DNA from: Pseudomonadota bacterium
GTDB taxonomy: Bacteria; Pseudomonadota; Alphaproteobacteria; Rhizobiales; Xanthobacteraceae
NCBI GenBank assembly: GCA_023404675.1
Contig: JAEYAW010000020.1
Coordinates: 186,001 to 250,000 of the forward strand
Reading direction: 5' to 3'
Length of the DNA: 64,000 bases
A program made the translations under genes and the position numbers. Shown piece after piece: positions 16,822-25,092 of the stretch. Position 1 is the stretch's first letter; every line of letters begins with the position of its first letter. The notes below the pieces were generated by a model. That model had not been told where the DNA came from and did not search any database. It saw only the letters and a list, made by a program, of their open reading frames with translations.

Positions 16822-18366
16822 ATGCGGCTGAAAACCATCCTGATTGCGGTCGTGGCGGCCGTCGGTCTCGCTGTCGTGGGTCTGGCTGCGCTGGTCTGGC
16901 TGTCGCCATCCCGCGCTCCCCGCACCGCTGCCGCGCCGCCGCCGCTGCCGGCCGTGACGCGCAGTTCGACCATCATCGCGCCGATCACCATCCCGCTCGC
17001 CGTGATCCGCGACGGGGTCGAGAAAAGCGCCCCGCGCACATTTGCCGGCAAGGCCAATAATCCGGTCCCGCAGCTGCTGCAGAACGGCGACATCGGCTGG
17101 AACGCCGCGCGGGGTCCGATCGCCGCATCGGGAGGCAACAACACGCTGACCTTCGCCACACCCCTCACCGGCACAGTGACAGTCAACGGCGCGCTGAACG
17201 TCAACAAGGAGACGCTCGGCGGCGCGCTCGGAAACCTGCTCGGCGGCAATGTCGCCAAACAGCTCGGCAACATCCAGATCAAGAACTTCAACGCCAACGC
17301 GGATCTGCGCGGCGACGTGACGATCACCGCAAAGCCCGTGCTGGACGCCAACTGGCGGATCGCGCCGAACCTTCAGGCACAGGTCAACCTCGGCGACACC
17401 GCGCTCACCATCGCCGGCGCGCGCGTCAACGTGCCCAACGAGGTCAAGCCGACGCTCGACCGCGCCATCAACGACCAGCTCGCCGCGCTCCAGCAGCGTC
17501 TGCAAAACGACCGCACGCTCGAACAGGCCGCACGGGCGGAGTGGGCCAAGCTCTGCCAGGTGATCGCGCTGCCGCCGGTTGCCGCCGGACAGCCGCCGCT
17601 GTGGCTCGAGATGCGGCCGAAGCGCGCCATCGCCGCCCAGCCGCGCGTCGATGCGGCCAATCTCGTGCTGACACTCGGCATGGAGGCCGAAACGCGCATC
17701 CTGCCGGAGAAGGCACGGATCGAGTGTCCGTTCCCCGCCGCGCTGGATATCGTCGCCGCCCCGTCCGCAGGTGCGATCAGGATCGGCGTGCCCATCGACA
17801 TCCCGTTCACGACGCTGAACAAGCTGATCGAGACGCAGTTGAAGGGACAGACCTTCCCGCAGGACGGCGATGCGGCGGTGAAGGTGACCGTGCACAGCGC
17901 GTCGGTCATGCCGGCGGGAGATCGCCTCCTTGTGACGATGAAAGTGAGCGGGACCGAGACAAAAAGCTTTCTCGGCCTGAACGGCGACGCCACCGTGCTG
18001 GTGTGGGGACGTCCGGTCGTGGATCCGCAACAGCAGCTTCTGAAACTGACCGACCTCGATGTCGAGGTGCAGTCGGAAGCGATGTTCGGCCTGCTCGGCT
18101 CGGTCGCCCGTGCGGCGATGCCGTTTCTGCGCGATGCGTTGAGCGAACGCGCCACCATCGACCTGAAGCCTTTGGCCGCCACCGCCCGCGGCGAAATCGC
18201 CAAGGTGATCGGCGATCTTCAAAAGACCGGAAACGGAGCGCGCGTGAATGCCGACGTCACCGACCTGCATCTCGCGGACATCGCCTTCGATGCGAAGACG
18301 CTGCGTGTCATCGCCGAGGTGAACGGCACTGCCGGCGTGACGGTGTCCACGCTGCCCGGATTGTAG
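16822..18366 (+). CDS. DUF4403 family protein, membrane-anchored or secreted
   Basis: The function of this family is not known. The 514-residue product has one N-terminal hydrophobic segment (about 5-28), then a long extracytoplasmic region. Recognisable DUF4403 features are the opening STIIAPITIPL, the beta-rich repeats, and the end GVTVSTLPGL. Amphipathic alternation suggests a lipid- or surface-binding fold of repeated beta sheets, but this is inference. GGAGG lies 7 bases before the ATG at 16822. It stands alone between two terminators and in the middle of envelope genes. Confidence 0.75.
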   Translation: MRLKTILIAVVAAVGLAVVGLAALVWLSPSRAPRTAAAPPPLPAVTRSSTIIAPITIPLAVIRDGVEKSAPRTFAGKANNPVPQLLQNGDIGWNAARGPIAASGGNNTLTFATPLTGTVTVNGALNVNKETLGGALGNLLGGNVAKQLGNIQIKNFNANADLRGDVTITAKPVLDANWRIAPNLQAQVNLGDTALTIAGARVNVPNEVKPTLDRAINDQLAALQQRLQNDRTLEQAARAEWAKLCQVIALPPVAAGQPPLWLEMRPKRAIAAQPRVDAANLVLTLGMEAETRILPEKARIECPFPAALDIVAAPSAGAIRIGVPIDIPFTTLNKLIETQLKGQTFPQDGDAAVKVTVHSASVMPAGDRLLVTMKVSGTETKSFLGLNGDATVLVWGRPVVDPQQQLLKLTDLDVEVQSEAMFGLLGSVARAAMPFLRDALSERATIDLKPLAATARGEIAKVIGDLQKTGNGARVNADVTDLHLADIAFDAKTLRVIAEVNGTAGVTVSTLPGL

Positions 18367-18381
18367 GACCGCAGCGCCGAA

Positions 18382-18415
18382 CAAAAGCGGCTCCGTTCGC
18401 GAGGAACAGAGCCGC
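18382..18415 (-). terminator. Terminator for the minus-strand gene at 18470-19036
   Basis: On the minus strand GCGGCTC (18409-18415 complement) pairs with GAGCCGC (18387-18393 complement), followed by TTTTGT. The hairpin lies about 55 bases after the stop of the minus-strand gene. In the plus direction it lacks a T-run. Confidence 0.65.
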
Positions 18416-18469
18416 ACTCCGGGCACGCTCTGTCGGCAAGCCGGGATAGGAAGCGCCCGTGGCCGCCGA

Positions 18470-19036
18470 TCAGGCTTCGATGTTGAGAAGCAACGAGGAA
18501 ATCGAAACCGATCCGGTGCCGGAGCTTCCGTTGGCTCCATAAGCTGTCACGGTTGAAGTCTGCTCCTTGAGCATTTCCAGCAACTGCTTCAACAGATCGG
18601 AGGAATCGGTCGACGAGGTGGAATCCGTCGAGTCCGAGGTCTCCTCTTTGCCGCCCGGCGGTGGGCCCGGGGGTGGGCCGCCCGCTCCGCCGGGGCCGCC
18701 CATGCCGCCGGGGCCACCCATGCCGGCGCCTTGCGAAAACGTGCTGGCAAAAACGTTCTTCAGTTCGTCGGCCTGATCGGAGGTCAGCGTCCCGCTCTCG
18801 ACCTGCTGGGAGATCAGGTCATCGATCTTGGACTGCATCTCGTCCGGGGATGGCGGCTTGGTCGAGCCTGCGGACGAACGCTCCGAGGTCAGCGTCGTGT
18901 CGATATCGGTCAATGCCGACAACAACGCGTCCTGATCGCTCGCGCTGACGGTTCCGTTGCTGACCTCTTTTGCCAGTTCGTTCTGCAGCATTTGCAGCGG
19001 CGAGGAATAACCGCTGGTCGAGGAAATGCTTGTCAT
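18470..19036 (-). CDS. Ser/Thr/Asp-rich protein with Gly-Pro-Met linker (hypothetical)
   Basis: Not recognised as a named family. The 188-residue product begins MTSISSTSGYSS and has no signal peptide. Two related helical segments are visible: NELAKEVSNGTVSASDQDALLSAL (about 16-39) and DLISQQVESGTLTSDQADELKNVF (about 72-95), which look like an internal duplication with an EF-hand-like S-x-D-Q-x pattern. A glycine-proline-methionine linker follows (about 103-127), then an acidic Ser-Asp-Thr stretch (about 131-145) and a hydrophobic C-terminal end. GGAGCG lies just before the ATG at 19036. It diverges from the response regulator gene. Confidence 0.7.
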   Translation of the reverse strand: MTSISSTSGYSSPLQMLQNELAKEVSNGTVSASDQDALLSALTDIDTTLTSERSSAGSTKPPSPDEMQSKIDDLISQQVESGTLTSDQADELKNVFASTFSQGAGMGGPGGMGGPGGAGGPPPGPPPGGKEETSDSTDSTSSTDSSDLLKQLLEMLKEQTSTVTAYGANGSSGTGSVSISSLLLNIEA

Positions 19037-19212
19037 GATCGCTCCGCGAATGCATCGTGTGTGATTGGAACATCCCGACGATCCGCCGCGCCAGTTAACG
19101 AGACCTTTGCTGTTTCGCTCGCGTTGTTGCATGATATTGCGTGACGCGATCTGGAAATAATTGGAAACATATTCGTCTCGATCACGGCCCGAATTTCAGA
19201 CACAGACCCATC

Positions 19213-19986
19213 ATGGCCGCCCCCCTTCCCCATGTTCTTGTCGTCGAGGACGATCGCGAGACGCGAGACCTGATCGCGCGCTACCTGCGCAACAACGACT
19301 TCGAGGTGCTCGCCGCGAACGATGGACGGCAGATGGACCGGATGCTGGCCGACCACCGCGTCGATCTGATCGTTCTCGACGTGATGCTGCCGGGCGAGGA
19401 TGGCCTCAGCATCTGCCGCCGCGTTCGTGCCACCTCGGAAGTCCCGATCATCATGCTGACGGCACGCACCGAGGAAATCGACCGCATTCTCGGCCTAGAA
19501 CTCGGCGCGGACGATTATCTCGGAAAACCCTTCAACCCGCGGGAACTGCTGGCCCGCATCAAGGCCGTTCTGCGCCGTCAGACGATGGCGCTGAACGCCA
19601 GCACGAATACCGCCGCCAAGGCGTTGACATTCGACGGCTGGCACATCGATCTGCGGATGCGCGAACTGCGCAATCCGGCAGGCGCGCGGGTCGCGCTCAC
19701 CAGTGCGGAATTCGATCTGCTGCAGGTGTTCTGCGAACGGCCGGGACGCGTGCTCTCGCGCGAGAGCCTGCTGGACCTGACGCAAGGCCGCAGCGCCGGC
19801 TCATTCGAGCGCAGCATCGACGTGCTGGTCAGCCGCATCCGCAAAAAACTCGGCAGCGAAGCTGAAACGCCGGAGTCGTCCGAGATCATCAAGACCGTCC
19901 GCTCCGGCGGCTATCTCTTCACGCCGAGCATCGCGCCGGCCGACGACGCGCCGGGCACGACGGGCCACGTTCAGGCCTCCGCGTGA
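19213..19986 (+). CDS. OmpR-family two-component response regulator
   Basis: This is a DNA-binding response regulator of 257 residues. The receiver domain (about 6-122) has the acidic pair VVEDD, the phospho-acceptor Asp56 in LIVLDVMLPG, and the conserved Lys in GKPF. The C-terminal winged helix (about 140-240) ends in the typical SIDVLVSRIRKKL and IKTVRSGGYLF. The ATG at 19213 is chosen over upstream open frame because MAAPLPHVLVVEDD gives the normal receiver start. Its stop overlaps the start of the partner kinase, so the two are cotranslated. The target genes are unknown. Confidence 0.93.
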   Translation: MAAPLPHVLVVEDDRETRDLIARYLRNNDFEVLAANDGRQMDRMLADHRVDLIVLDVMLPGEDGLSICRRVRATSEVPIIMLTARTEEIDRILGLELGADDYLGKPFNPRELLARIKAVLRRQTMALNASTNTAAKALTFDGWHIDLRMRELRNPAGARVALTSAEFDLLQVFCERPGRVLSRESLLDLTQGRSAGSFERSIDVLVSRIRKKLGSEAETPESSEIIKTVRSGGYLFTPSIAPADDAPGTTGHVQASA

Positions 19987-21386
19987 ACTATCTCCGCATC
20001 TTTAGCGTGCGTGCGATCAGCGGCCAGATCGCGTTGCTTCTGCTGGCCTCGATTCTGCTGATCCACGTCGTTCTGACCACCGCGTTTTTTCTTCACGATC
20101 CGCTCACGCGCCGCGAGAACGAGGAGCGGATCCTGACGGTCGCCAGACTGGTGGCCGATACGTCCGCCAGCGAGCGGCCGCGTGAAATCGAAGCCCTTAA
20201 TCGCAGCTTCCAGAATCTCGGGCTTCGTCTGATGGCAGACAACGAAGGGCCTCCGCCGGCGCCGCCTTCGTCGACAGGCGGACGGCCGGCAGACGCCCCG
20301 CCACCGCCGCCGCCTCCTGGATGGGGCGGCCCCCCGCCGCGCCCGGGCGGCTGGGGCCCTGACATGGTTCTGGCCATCAGACTGGGCGAGGGCTATCGTG
20401 TCTTTCCCGCCTCACCACCGGGTGAGCGGCCCGGTGAGATCGGAATCGAGCTGCCTGATGGCGCGAGAATCGCGGTACGCTCGCAGGAGATGCGCGCGTT
20501 CTTTTTCGGCGGCCCGCTCGCGACGGCCATTCTCTTCATCGTGATCAGCACGAGCCTGCTCGGGCTGTGGGCGGCGCGCGCGCTCACCGCGCCGCTCACG
20601 CGCTTTGCCGACATGGCGGAGAACTTCAGCCTTGATTCCGATGCCGAACCGCTTCCGGAGAAGGGCCCGCAGGAAGTGCGGGCGCTGGCGCGCGCGCTGA
20701 ACCGGATGCGCGGGCGCGTCCAGAATCTCGTGGAAGGACGCACGCGCACGCTGGCCGCCGTCAGCCACGACCTGCGCACGCCCATCACCCGGCTGCGCCT
20801 GCGCGCCGAGTTCATCGAGAACGACGCCACGCGGACCCAGACCATCCGCGATCTCGATCAGATGCGCTCGATGCTCGACGGCGTTCTCGCCTTCCTTCGC
20901 GACGATCGCCATCTCGAAGCGATCACGCTGCTCGACTTGCCCGCGGCACTGCAACAGATCTGCGATCAGTTCGCCGACATGGGCCACAACGTGTCGTATG
21001 AGGGACCGGAGCATCTGGAAATTCACGCTCGTCCCAACGACCTGCACCGCGCCGTCACAAACATCGTCGAGAACGCGACCCGGTTCGGCACCGACATTTC
21101 GGTGACCGCGCGCGCCACGGCGGACAGCGCCATCATCGAGGTCGCCGACGATGGCCCCGGTCTCGCCGACGCCGACAAGGCGGAGGTGCTGGAGCCGTTC
21201 GTGCGCGCCGACACCGCGCGCAACATGGACGACAGCACGGGATTCGGTCTTGGCCTGACCATTGCTCGCGCGATCGCCCAGGCCCACGGCGGCGACCTGT
21301 CGCTGCACGACAGAAGTCCTCACGGTCTGACGGTTCAGATCGCACTGCCCCTGAAAGGCCCCACGCCGGAGAGCAAGGCGGCCTGA
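19983..21386 (+). CDS. Sensor histidine kinase, partner of the upstream regulator
   Basis: This is a 467-residue inner-membrane kinase. It has a membrane segment at about 13-35, a periplasmic sensor region (36-176), a second membrane segment (177-197), and a HAMP linker. The HisKA domain has SHDLRTPITRLR with His262, and the HATPase domain has NIVENATRF, DDGPGL and GFGLGLTIARAIA. The periplasmic region contains a striking proline-glycine-rich insert at about 88-126. The start is GTG at 19983, overlapping the regulator stop as GTGA. The signal sensed is not evident. Confidence 0.93.
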   Translation: MNYLRIFSVRAISGQIALLLLASILLIHVVLTTAFFLHDPLTRRENEERILTVARLVADTSASERPREIEALNRSFQNLGLRLMADNEGPPPAPPSSTGGRPADAPPPPPPPGWGGPPPRPGGWGPDMVLAIRLGEGYRVFPASPPGERPGEIGIELPDGARIAVRSQEMRAFFFGGPLATAILFIVISTSLLGLWAARALTAPLTRFADMAENFSLDSDAEPLPEKGPQEVRALARALNRMRGRVQNLVEGRTRTLAAVSHDLRTPITRLRLRAEFIENDATRTQTIRDLDQMRSMLDGVLAFLRDDRHLEAITLLDLPAALQQICDQFADMGHNVSYEGPEHLEIHARPNDLHRAVTNIVENATRFGTDISVTARATADSAIIEVADDGPGLADADKAEVLEPFVRADTARNMDDSTGFGLGLTIARAIAQAHGGDLSLHDRSPHGLTVQIALPLKGPTPESKAA

Positions 21387-21392
21387 CGGAGA

Positions 21393-22892
21393 TCAGCGGG
21401 CGGGGGAAACCGCGGCAGGCATCTCCGGCAACACGGCTGCGTCCCGGACGTGCGCGACCGCCGCATCATCGGCGTAGATTTTCCGCCAGCCACCAATCCG
21501 ATCCAGCAGGCGCGCGCCCGGAATTGCCGGCCGCAGCAGCGTCGCCTCAATGCGCGGATCGCGGAGCAGCCGCAAGAACGCATCCGGATCGGCGAGAGAA
21601 AGCGCGTTGTGGTGGTTCACCACGAATTTCTCGCCGTAAAGCTCGGTGCGGCCATCGATGTAAGGCGGCAATCCCGCAGCGATCATGTAGCCGCCGAAGT
21701 CATAATCGTTGAGAACGCGCGTGATCCCGCGCGACTTCAGACTGTCTACTGCCGCAACCGGAGATGATCGCCCCGCGGGGGCGAACGACATCGTTACAAA
21801 AATAGCGAGCGTCGACAGCAGCACCGTCGCAGCGCTCACGACCGCAACCAGGCGAGCACTGCCACGAGTTTGGGCGCCGTCCGCTGCACCAATTACACCC
21901 GGTCCCAATCGCTGGGACAGCGGGCGCGCGACGACAAGCGGCGCGAGCAGGGCGAAGACCTCTGCGTTACGGACATGGCCGAGTGCCATGAAAGCCAGAC
22001 CTATCACCAGAACCAGACGAACCGGCGGCAGGATCGCGCCGCGCCACAACGCCAGCGCCACGAGCGCGAGCACGGAGAACTCCAGCGTGCCGGCGTGGCT
22101 GAAATCCGCCGGTCGCCATTCGCCGATCAGCGACAGAGCATCGCCGAGAGTGAGGATGCGGCACGAGGCAAGCAACGACTCGTAGCCATACGGCGTGATG
22201 CAGGACGCGACGAGCGCCGCAATGCCGAATGCGATCCACCGCAGCAGCAGAGGGCGCCGTTCCGCTGGCTCCGAACTTGCAACCGCATCCAGCGCGAAAG
22301 CTCCGACCAGCGCAACGCCAAGCACGAAGCCACCGTGCAGATTGGCCCACAAAGTCATCAGCGGCAGCGCGAACAGCGATGGCGCCTTCCGACGGTCCGC
22401 CGCATTCACCAGCAGCGCAACCCATGCAACCATTACAGGCAGCGCCAGCGCGTGCGGCCGCACCAGAAGATGCGGCGCGGCCAGCAGCAGCGCCCACACC
22501 GCCGCGATCACAACCATCCGCACGGACCAGTGCCGCAGCAACGCGCGCGCCAGCAGGACGACGGCGAACGCAATCGCCGCCGCGCTCAGCGCCACGGGGC
22601 CGGCCCAGCCCGCGCGATCGAACGCCGCCGCGAAGATCACCTGCGCCAGCCACTGCGTCGAAATCCACGGCTCGCCCTGCATCGTCCATGAGAACATGTC
22701 GACATGCGGCACGACGCGATGAGCAAGCATCCACTGTCCGAGCGTCACCTGCCAGTAGGTGTCGGGATCGTTCAGAAGTTTATCCCCCGCCAACAGCAGC
22801 ACCAGATACACGGCCGTGCCAAGGACGGCAGGCAACCCTGTTCCGGTCCTGATCGCGGCGATGCCGCGACGCGCAGCAGCGAGAAGGCTCAA
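21393..22892 (-). CDS. Polytopic membrane protein, GT-C glycosyltransferase-like (function unknown)
   Basis: The 499-residue product has about ten to twelve membrane segments. The first loop holds DPDTYWQVTLGQWMLAHRVVPHVDMFSW, and the next motif is PWISTQWLAQVIF. An acidic first periplasmic loop between helices 1 and 2 is the hallmark of GT-C type lipid-linked sugar transferases, and similar proteins occur widely without assigned function. The C-terminal soluble part (about 390-499) contains NDYDFGGYMI and YIDGRTELYGE. I assign no substrate. It converges on the histidine kinase gene with a 6-base gap. Confidence 0.7.
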   Translation of the reverse strand: MSLLAAARRGIAAIRTGTGLPAVLGTAVYLVLLLAGDKLLNDPDTYWQVTLGQWMLAHRVVPHVDMFSWTMQGEPWISTQWLAQVIFAAAFDRAGWAGPVALSAAAIAFAVVLLARALLRHWSVRMVVIAAVWALLLAAPHLLVRPHALALPVMVAWVALLVNAADRRKAPSLFALPLMTLWANLHGGFVLGVALVGAFALDAVASSEPAERRPLLLRWIAFGIAALVASCITPYGYESLLASCRILTLGDALSLIGEWRPADFSHAGTLEFSVLALVALALWRGAILPPVRLVLVIGLAFMALGHVRNAEVFALLAPLVVARPLSQRLGPGVIGAADGAQTRGSARLVAVVSAATVLLSTLAIFVTMSFAPAGRSSPVAAVDSLKSRGITRVLNDYDFGGYMIAAGLPPYIDGRTELYGEKFVVNHHNALSLADPDAFLRLLRDPRIEATLLRPAIPGARLLDRIGGWRKIYADDAAVAHVRDAAVLPEMPAAVSPAR

Positions 22893-23026
22893 CGGCGCAT
22901 TCTCCGGGAATTCTCCGAAAAGACGTCCGAATTGAGCATGCTGCCGCTAACGGCGCGTAAATCCGGGCAGGCCATCGCACGATCCCGGCCACAATAATGA
23001 CCGAAACGACCGGCACCTCCCATAGC

Positions 23027-23527
23027 ATGAACAAAGTCTTTCCGCTGCTCGCCGCGCTCGCCTCGGTTCCCTTCGCGCCCGGCGCCTTCGCGCAAGGCGC
23101 GCAATTCGCGCCGATGGTGGAAGCGCATGCGAAAGCCAACGGATTGCCGGTCGCGCTCGTGCATCGCGTCATCATGCGCGAGAGCAAGTATCAGCCGAAT
23201 CTCATCGGCAAGGGTGGAACCATCGGCCTGATGCAGATCAAGCTGCCGACCGCGCGCAGCCTCGGCTATGGCGGCACGGCTGAAGGTCTGCGCGATCCGC
23301 AGACGAATCTCACCTATGGCGTCAAATATCTCGCGGGCGCCTATCGCACCGCGAACGGCAATCACGATCAGGCCGTGTCTTATTACGCGCGCGGCTACTA
23401 TTACGCAGCCAAGCGCCAGCGCATGGGGCAGCAGCCCCATGGCCACCATAAACCCGCGCCGGAACCGCTGCCGCCGCGCATGGACGAACTGACCAGCGCC
23501 AGCGCCGTGCAGGCTGAAAAGCCCTGA
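23027..23527 (+). CDS. Lytic transglycosylase, SLT domain
   Basis: The enzyme cleaves the glycan strand of peptidoglycan, leaving 1,6-anhydroMurNAc ends. Counting from the ATG at 23027, the 166-residue protein has a signal peptide (1-22, AFAQ cleavage). The SLT fold (about 28-135) has catalytic Glu52 in VIMRESKYQPN, GTIGLMQIKLPTAR, and NLTYGVKYLAGAY. The C-terminal tail is His- and Pro-rich. An ATG 30 bases upstream would hide the signal sequence behind ten polar residues and is less likely. The gene lies just upstream of the thiamine operon but has no evident link to it. Confidence 0.9.
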   Translation: MNKVFPLLAALASVPFAPGAFAQGAQFAPMVEAHAKANGLPVALVHRVIMRESKYQPNLIGKGGTIGLMQIKLPTARSLGYGGTAEGLRDPQTNLTYGVKYLAGAYRTANGNHDQAVSYYARGYYYAAKRQRMGQQPHGHHKPAPEPLPPRMDELTSASAVQAEKP

Positions 23528-23551
23528 CCGCCGTATCGAATTGTCCACACA

Positions 23552-23579
23552 TTGACATGGCCCGCCACGGGTCTAGATT
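23552..23579 (+). promoter_or_regulatory. Sigma-70-type promoter of the thiamine operon
   Basis: TTGACA (23552-23557) is a perfect -35, followed after 16 bases by TAGATT (23574-23579). The expected start of transcription, about 7 bases later, coincides with the 5' end of the TPP riboswitch at 23587. Confidence 0.75.
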
Positions 23580-23586
23580 AAGACTC

Positions 23587-23711
23587 GTTCCGAGGGGAGC
23601 TCCGGCAGGGAGCTGAGATACCACCGCTCGCGCAATGGCCCCGACAAGGAGCCGGAAGCCGGGACCGTGGTGACCCTTTGAACCTGATCCGGGTCATGCC
23701 GGCGAAGGGAC
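23587..23711 (+). promoter_or_regulatory. TPP riboswitch (THI element)
   Basis: The aptamer that binds thiamine pyrophosphate is complete. GGGGAGC (23594-23600), GCTGAGATACCACC (23612-23625) and the long 3' block ACCCTTTGAACCTGATCC with GGGTCATGCCGGCGAAGGGA are the conserved strands. Helix P1 pairs GTTCC (23587-23591) with GGGAC (23707-23711). The P1 right strand overlaps the only good ribosome site of thiO, AAGGGA, 5 bases before the ATG. This suggests control of translation by hiding that site when TPP is bound; no terminator hairpin lies between aptamer and gene. Confidence 0.97.
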
Positions 23712-23715
23712 AGGG

Positions 23716-24744
23716 ATGACGTCACAGCCGAAATCTGTCGTTCAACAATCTGATTCCAAACGCGTCATCAACGTGGTGGGCGGCGGCGTGTGCGGATCGT
23801 GGCAGGCGCTGATGCTGGCGCGGCTCGGCCACGAGGTGACGTTGTTCGAACGCGACAGCGCGGCGATGACGCAGGCGACGAGCTATGTCGCCGGCGGCAT
23901 GCTCGCGCCATGGTGCGAGCAGGAAGTCTCCGAACCTGTCATCGTGCGGCTCGGCGAGCGCTCGCTCGCCCTGTGGCGCGAGGCGATGCCGGACACGCCG
24001 TTCAACGGATCGCTGGTCGTCGCGCACCCGCGCGACCGCGCCGATTTCGAGCGCTTCGCGAAGATGACCGGCCATCATCAGCGCATCGACGCCGCACGGA
24101 TCGCCGAGCTTGAGCCGTCGCTCGATGGCCGCTTCCGCGATGCGCTGTTCTACCCGGAGGAAGGCCACGTCGATCCGCGCCGCGCAATTCCCGGCCTGCA
24201 CGCGCGGCTCGCCTCGCTGGGCGTGACCATTCGCTACGGGACGAATGCGAACCCGGACGATCTGGACGGACTTGTCGTCGATTGCCGCGGGCTCGGCGCG
24301 CGCGATCGCCTGCCGCAGCTGCGCGGCGTCAAGGGCGAGATGATCATGATCGAGAGCGACGAGATCGATCTGGCGCGCCCGGTGCGGATGCTGCACCCGC
24401 GCTGGCCGATCTATGTCATTCCGCGCGGCAATGGCCGCTTCATGCTGGGCGCAACCTCCGTCGAGAACGAGGACAAGAGCGTCTCGGTCCGCTCGGCGCT
24501 CGAACTCCTCACCGCCGCCTATGCGGTGCATCCCGCGTTCGGCGAGGCGCGCATCCTCGAACTCAACGCGGGCCTTCGCCCCGCCCTTCCCGACAACCTG
24601 CCGCGCATCGCGATCGATCGCGACCGCATCAGCGTCAACGGCCTCTATCGGCACGGCTATCTGCTGGCCCCCGCCCTGGCCGAGCTGACCGCAAACTATG
24701 TCGCGCGCGGCGCGCTCGACAACGAGGTGATGGAATGCAGATGA
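23716..24744 (+). CDS. thiO: Glycine oxidase for thiamine thiazole synthesis
   Basis: ThiO is an FAD enzyme that oxidises glycine to the imine used by thiazole synthase. The 342-residue product has the dinucleotide-binding motif VVGGGVCGSWQALML (about 20-34) and ends with the DAO-family FAD motif GLYRHGYLLAPALAEL. It sits directly behind the TPP riboswitch and overlaps thiS. Its start ATG at 23716 is the first after the aptamer. Presence of thiO rather than thiH means the aerobic, glycine-based route is used. Confidence 0.93.
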   Translation: MTSQPKSVVQQSDSKRVINVVGGGVCGSWQALMLARLGHEVTLFERDSAAMTQATSYVAGGMLAPWCEQEVSEPVIVRLGERSLALWREAMPDTPFNGSLVVAHPRDRADFERFAKMTGHHQRIDAARIAELEPSLDGRFRDALFYPEEGHVDPRRAIPGLHARLASLGVTIRYGTNANPDDLDGLVVDCRGLGARDRLPQLRGVKGEMIMIESDEIDLARPVRMLHPRWPIYVIPRGNGRFMLGATSVENEDKSVSVRSALELLTAAYAVHPAFGEARILELNAGLRPALPDNLPRIAIDRDRISVNGLYRHGYLLAPALAELTANYVARGALDNEVMECR

Positions 24745-24932
24745 TCGTCAACGGCGAATGGCGGGACATCGCATCGACGCAGCTCGACGCCCTGCTGCGC
24801 GAGCTGGACTACGAGGATACGCACGTCGCCATCGCGGTGAATTTCGACGTGATCCCGAAAAGCCGCTGGGCCGAGACCGAGCTGAAGGCCGGCGACGAGA
24901 TCGAGATCATTTCGCCGCGTCAGGGAGGATGA
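24735..24932 (+). CDS. thiS: Sulfur carrier protein ThiS
   Basis: ThiS is a ubiquitin-like carrier that is adenylated and thiocarboxylated at its C-terminal Gly-Gly and hands sulfur to the thiazole. The 65-residue product begins MQMIVNGEW and ends SPRQGG, with the required GG terminus; the segment VAIAVNFDVIPKS is typical. It overlaps thiO by 10 bases in another frame. It is followed by a palindromic repeat before thiG. Confidence 0.94.
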   Translation: MQMIVNGEWRDIASTQLDALLRELDYEDTHVAIAVNFDVIPKSRWAETELKAGDEIEIISPRQGG

Positions 24933-24964
24933 GGATGGAATCGCGGCCGCTCCCAACCTTCGGT

Positions 24965-25072
24965 CGTCATCCTGAGGCGCGCGGCAACGCCGCGCCTCGA
25001 AGGATGGACGCACATTCCGCCGCGTGTCCTGCAAGGCACGCCGCAAGGCGCGGCTGGCTCCTCAGGATGACG
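24965..25072. repeat. Palindromic intergenic repeat element between thiS and thiG
   Basis: The element is bounded by a perfect 13-bp inverted repeat: CGTCATCCTGAGG at 24965-24977 and CCTCAGGATGACG at 25060-25072. Inside lies a second hairpin, GGCGCG with CGCGCC, and the phrase CCTCGAAGGATG. A related element lies at 26482-26573. The form suggests a REP-like family of dispersed repeats carried as RNA hairpins inside the operon. Confidence 0.8.
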
Positions 25073-25092
25073 CTGCATTGCGGAGAAACGCC

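Noticed and set aside
15886..18540. An 884-codon minus-strand frame over the L,D-transpeptidase and DUF4403 genes
   Set aside because: It is antisense to two genes with a clear signal peptide, catalytic motif and terminator. Its product is Arg/His/Asp-rich with no domain.
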